This document shows positions 62,302 to 64,000 of a DNA stretch of 64,000 nucleotides, in pieces. The notes beneath the pieces were generated by a model that ran no database searches, was not told the origin of the DNA, and saw only the letters and a program-made list of their open reading frames with translations. Position 1 is the first letter of the stretch. The number at the start of each line of letters is the position of its first letter. The stretch is from Rhynchopus euleeides (taxonomy: Eukaryota > Euglenozoa > Diplonemea > Diplonemida > Diplonemidae): NCBI GenBank assembly GCA_963210315.1, contig OY723282.1:1860001-1924000 (forward strand). The letters run 5' to 3'. The position numbers were made by a program, and so were the translations under genes.

Positions 62302-64000
62302 TATGAAATCGGGCTCTTTTGTGGAGTTGTGATTTCTTGCGATTTTTTGCGATTTTTTGAGAAAATCGGGGAAATTTTGTGAAATTTTTTGTTTGAAAAA
62401 AAATCCCGGGATTTTTTGAGATCACCGAAATTTGAAAAAAATTTCCCAGAATTTTCCTGGGAATTTTTTGGGATCTTCGTACTTGCCCACACCCCTGAAC
62501 ACCCCACCCTAGTGTTTTCCCCCCTGATCCCCCCCCAAAACAGGAGCGTCAACCCACCAAATCTCCAAAATCGAAAAGTTAGCGACAGGCCTGCCCCCCC
62601 CCCCCCCCCGGGGCTGTAAGCGACCCCCCAGAAAATTACCCCAGCCACTGCACCCCCCCCCCCCCTCTCCCCCTGGCCTTGGGATAATCTTTGGTTGACT
62701 TTGCCCAACCCCCCCCCCCCCACACCCAGCGCCAGGCGCGGTGTCTTCTTCCCCTTCCCCCCGATTCGTTTTCCCGAAGCGAAAATCTTATGCACCCAAC
62801 CCTGCAATAGGTTGTGGCTGCGATGCCACGCGCCAACGCGATGCCTTCAGAGAATCCCCACTTCCGTTCTAGCTCTCCCAGTGCCGTGGGATTGTCGCAC
62901 CCAAAACTTATGCGCCCCCCTTTATTTCACGTCACAGCTGCAACCGCTCTGATGAATTTTCCTTTTTCTGTTTGTGCGCTCAGCAAACAAAAAAAACTGC
63001 CCCGGGTACTGTTCTCCCACACGTTGTCGGACAGGGTCTGTCCACCATAAAGCGAATGAGGTGCGAGTTGTTGCTTCTACACGACGCTTCTACACCAAAA
63101 GCTGTGTGTCCAGTTCTGGCTTCTATAGAGGAATGACGTGCAGCAGGCATCTCTTGTGGCGGGCCCTCCCTGTGGCAGATACAAGGTGCAGCTGCACATC
63201 ACTGTGCCATGTGGTGGAGGTTTGAAGCGGCAGGTTTGATGGGTAGCGGTGGTGGAAGGTGGAAGCCCTTCCTCCTCCTGGGGAAAAACAGTGATTTTCC
63301 CTCCATTGAGGGTCTTCGCGACGGTCGCCGAAAACGGCGTCTTTATGTGATTTCCCCCTATTTGTAAGTGAAGTGGCAATCGCCAATTTTTCCCCCGAAA
63401 CAATTACCAATAGCGATGACCCCTACGCACACATGGATGTATCCGGGAGTGGGTCGGGGGCGCTGGCCCCTCCTCTCCGAGTGGGGAGGGTGTGTGCGCT
63501 CTTTGCTACGAACGAACTCAAAAAAAATACCTAGGGGGCGTCTCCAGGCTGATTATCCCAGGAGGGGTAGGGAGGGGGAGGAGGGGTGAACAACTGGCAG
63601 CAAAGCAACTCGTTCGCTTGCAGCTTTGTGAGGGCAGCATTTTTGTTAAAAGTCATAAAAAGGGGGGGGGGGGGAGGAAGCAGAGATCTTCTGCGAAATG
63701 GCGCAGAACGTACGTTCGGATGGATGCGTGCAATGCAAGCAAGTGGCAGATTCCTGATGTTGGTGGTAAAACCGTAACTGGATTTTATTCCCATTTCCCT
63801 TGAAAACCCATCGGGTTCACGTGGGAGTGGAGTGGTGCGCGGTGGGCTGGGGGGCTTTCTGCGCCGCCCCTCCTGGAGAATAGAGAACGTTCCTCAGGAG
63901 GGACTTTCACGAGTGAGAAATTCCCGGATGCGGGACGAGGTGATGCTGATGGTCTCACGACACAGGCACCCCACCCCACCCCCTCCCCCTCCCCCTCACC
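62302..64000. other. Spacer to the end of the window
   Basis: AT-rich AAATTTTGTGAAATTTTTT stretch (62365-62470), several C runs (62596-62611, 62646-62664, 62708-62720), a partial family D repeat (62998-63070) and a G run (63661-63674). No convincing gene on either strand. Confidence 0.5.
62998..63070. repeat. Dispersed structured repeat, family D copy 4 (partial)
   Basis: Only the 3' half remains: CCGGGTACTGTTCTCCCACA, GTCGGACAGGGTCTGTCCAC (holding a GGACAGGG/TCTGTCC pair) and ATAAAGCGAATGAGGTGCGA. The 5' half is not found upstream. Confidence 0.55.

Overview
The window is nuclear DNA of a microbial eukaryote. Three things show this: an RNA polymerase II subunit (RPB7) split by a GT-AG intron, a three-exon membrane cyclase-like gene whose exons join exactly in frame, and a dense load of eukaryotic DNA transposons (pogo/Tc1-like, hAT-like, many MITE and foldback elements). 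Coding DNA is GC-rich, spacers are long, and homopolymer G or C tracts of 10-20 bases are common. The gene content (cyclase-family receptors, SH3-like repeat protein, PA14 metallopeptidase, large type I membrane protein) fits a free-living protist. I lean weakly towards a free-living metamonad such as a Kipferlia-like fornicate, but the sequence alone does not prove it. A 200-base run of N at 60029-60228 marks a scaffold gap.

Layout. 1-3.1 kb: spacer with small repeats. 3.1-11.1 kb: two neighbouring copies of an ATACATGTA-rich terminal-inverted-repeat element (family A), each filled with further elements: a 3.3-kb pogo-type transposon with its transposase, a foldback element, two copies of a small TA-inserting element (family B), and a 3-kb element (family C) that ends in a 389-bp tandem repeat. 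12.6-14.4 kb: seven-pass-type membrane protein with a degenerate class III cyclase domain. 16.4-21.5 kb: 1,681-residue protein with five SH3-like repeats. 22.2-28.3 kb: second cyclase-like receptor, with a 3.1-kb intron packed with GAACCGGTTC palindromes. 30.1-31.4 kb: duplicated 41-bp satellite. 31.8-36.5 kb: hAT-like transposon interrupting a C-like remnant. 39.7-40.5 kb: RPB7. 41.7-43.3 kb: low-complexity protein. 44.0-46.7 kb: rhodanese, then a secreted HExxH metallopeptidase with PA14 domain, broken by one frameshift. 48.7-51.6 kb: type I membrane glycoprotein. 51.6-64 kb: no convincing gene; a graveyard of MITEs, foldbacks, hairpin repeats and a third family A element.

The host genes do not form an obvious pathway. 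The two cyclase-like proteins share a subtype signature and may act in related signalling. The most unusual content is the repeat biology: elements nested three deep, repeated insertion of family B at corresponding TA sites of family A arms, a filled and an empty site for one MITE inside a local duplication, and several short conserved intergenic elements with hairpin potential that may be structured RNAs or transposon ends.
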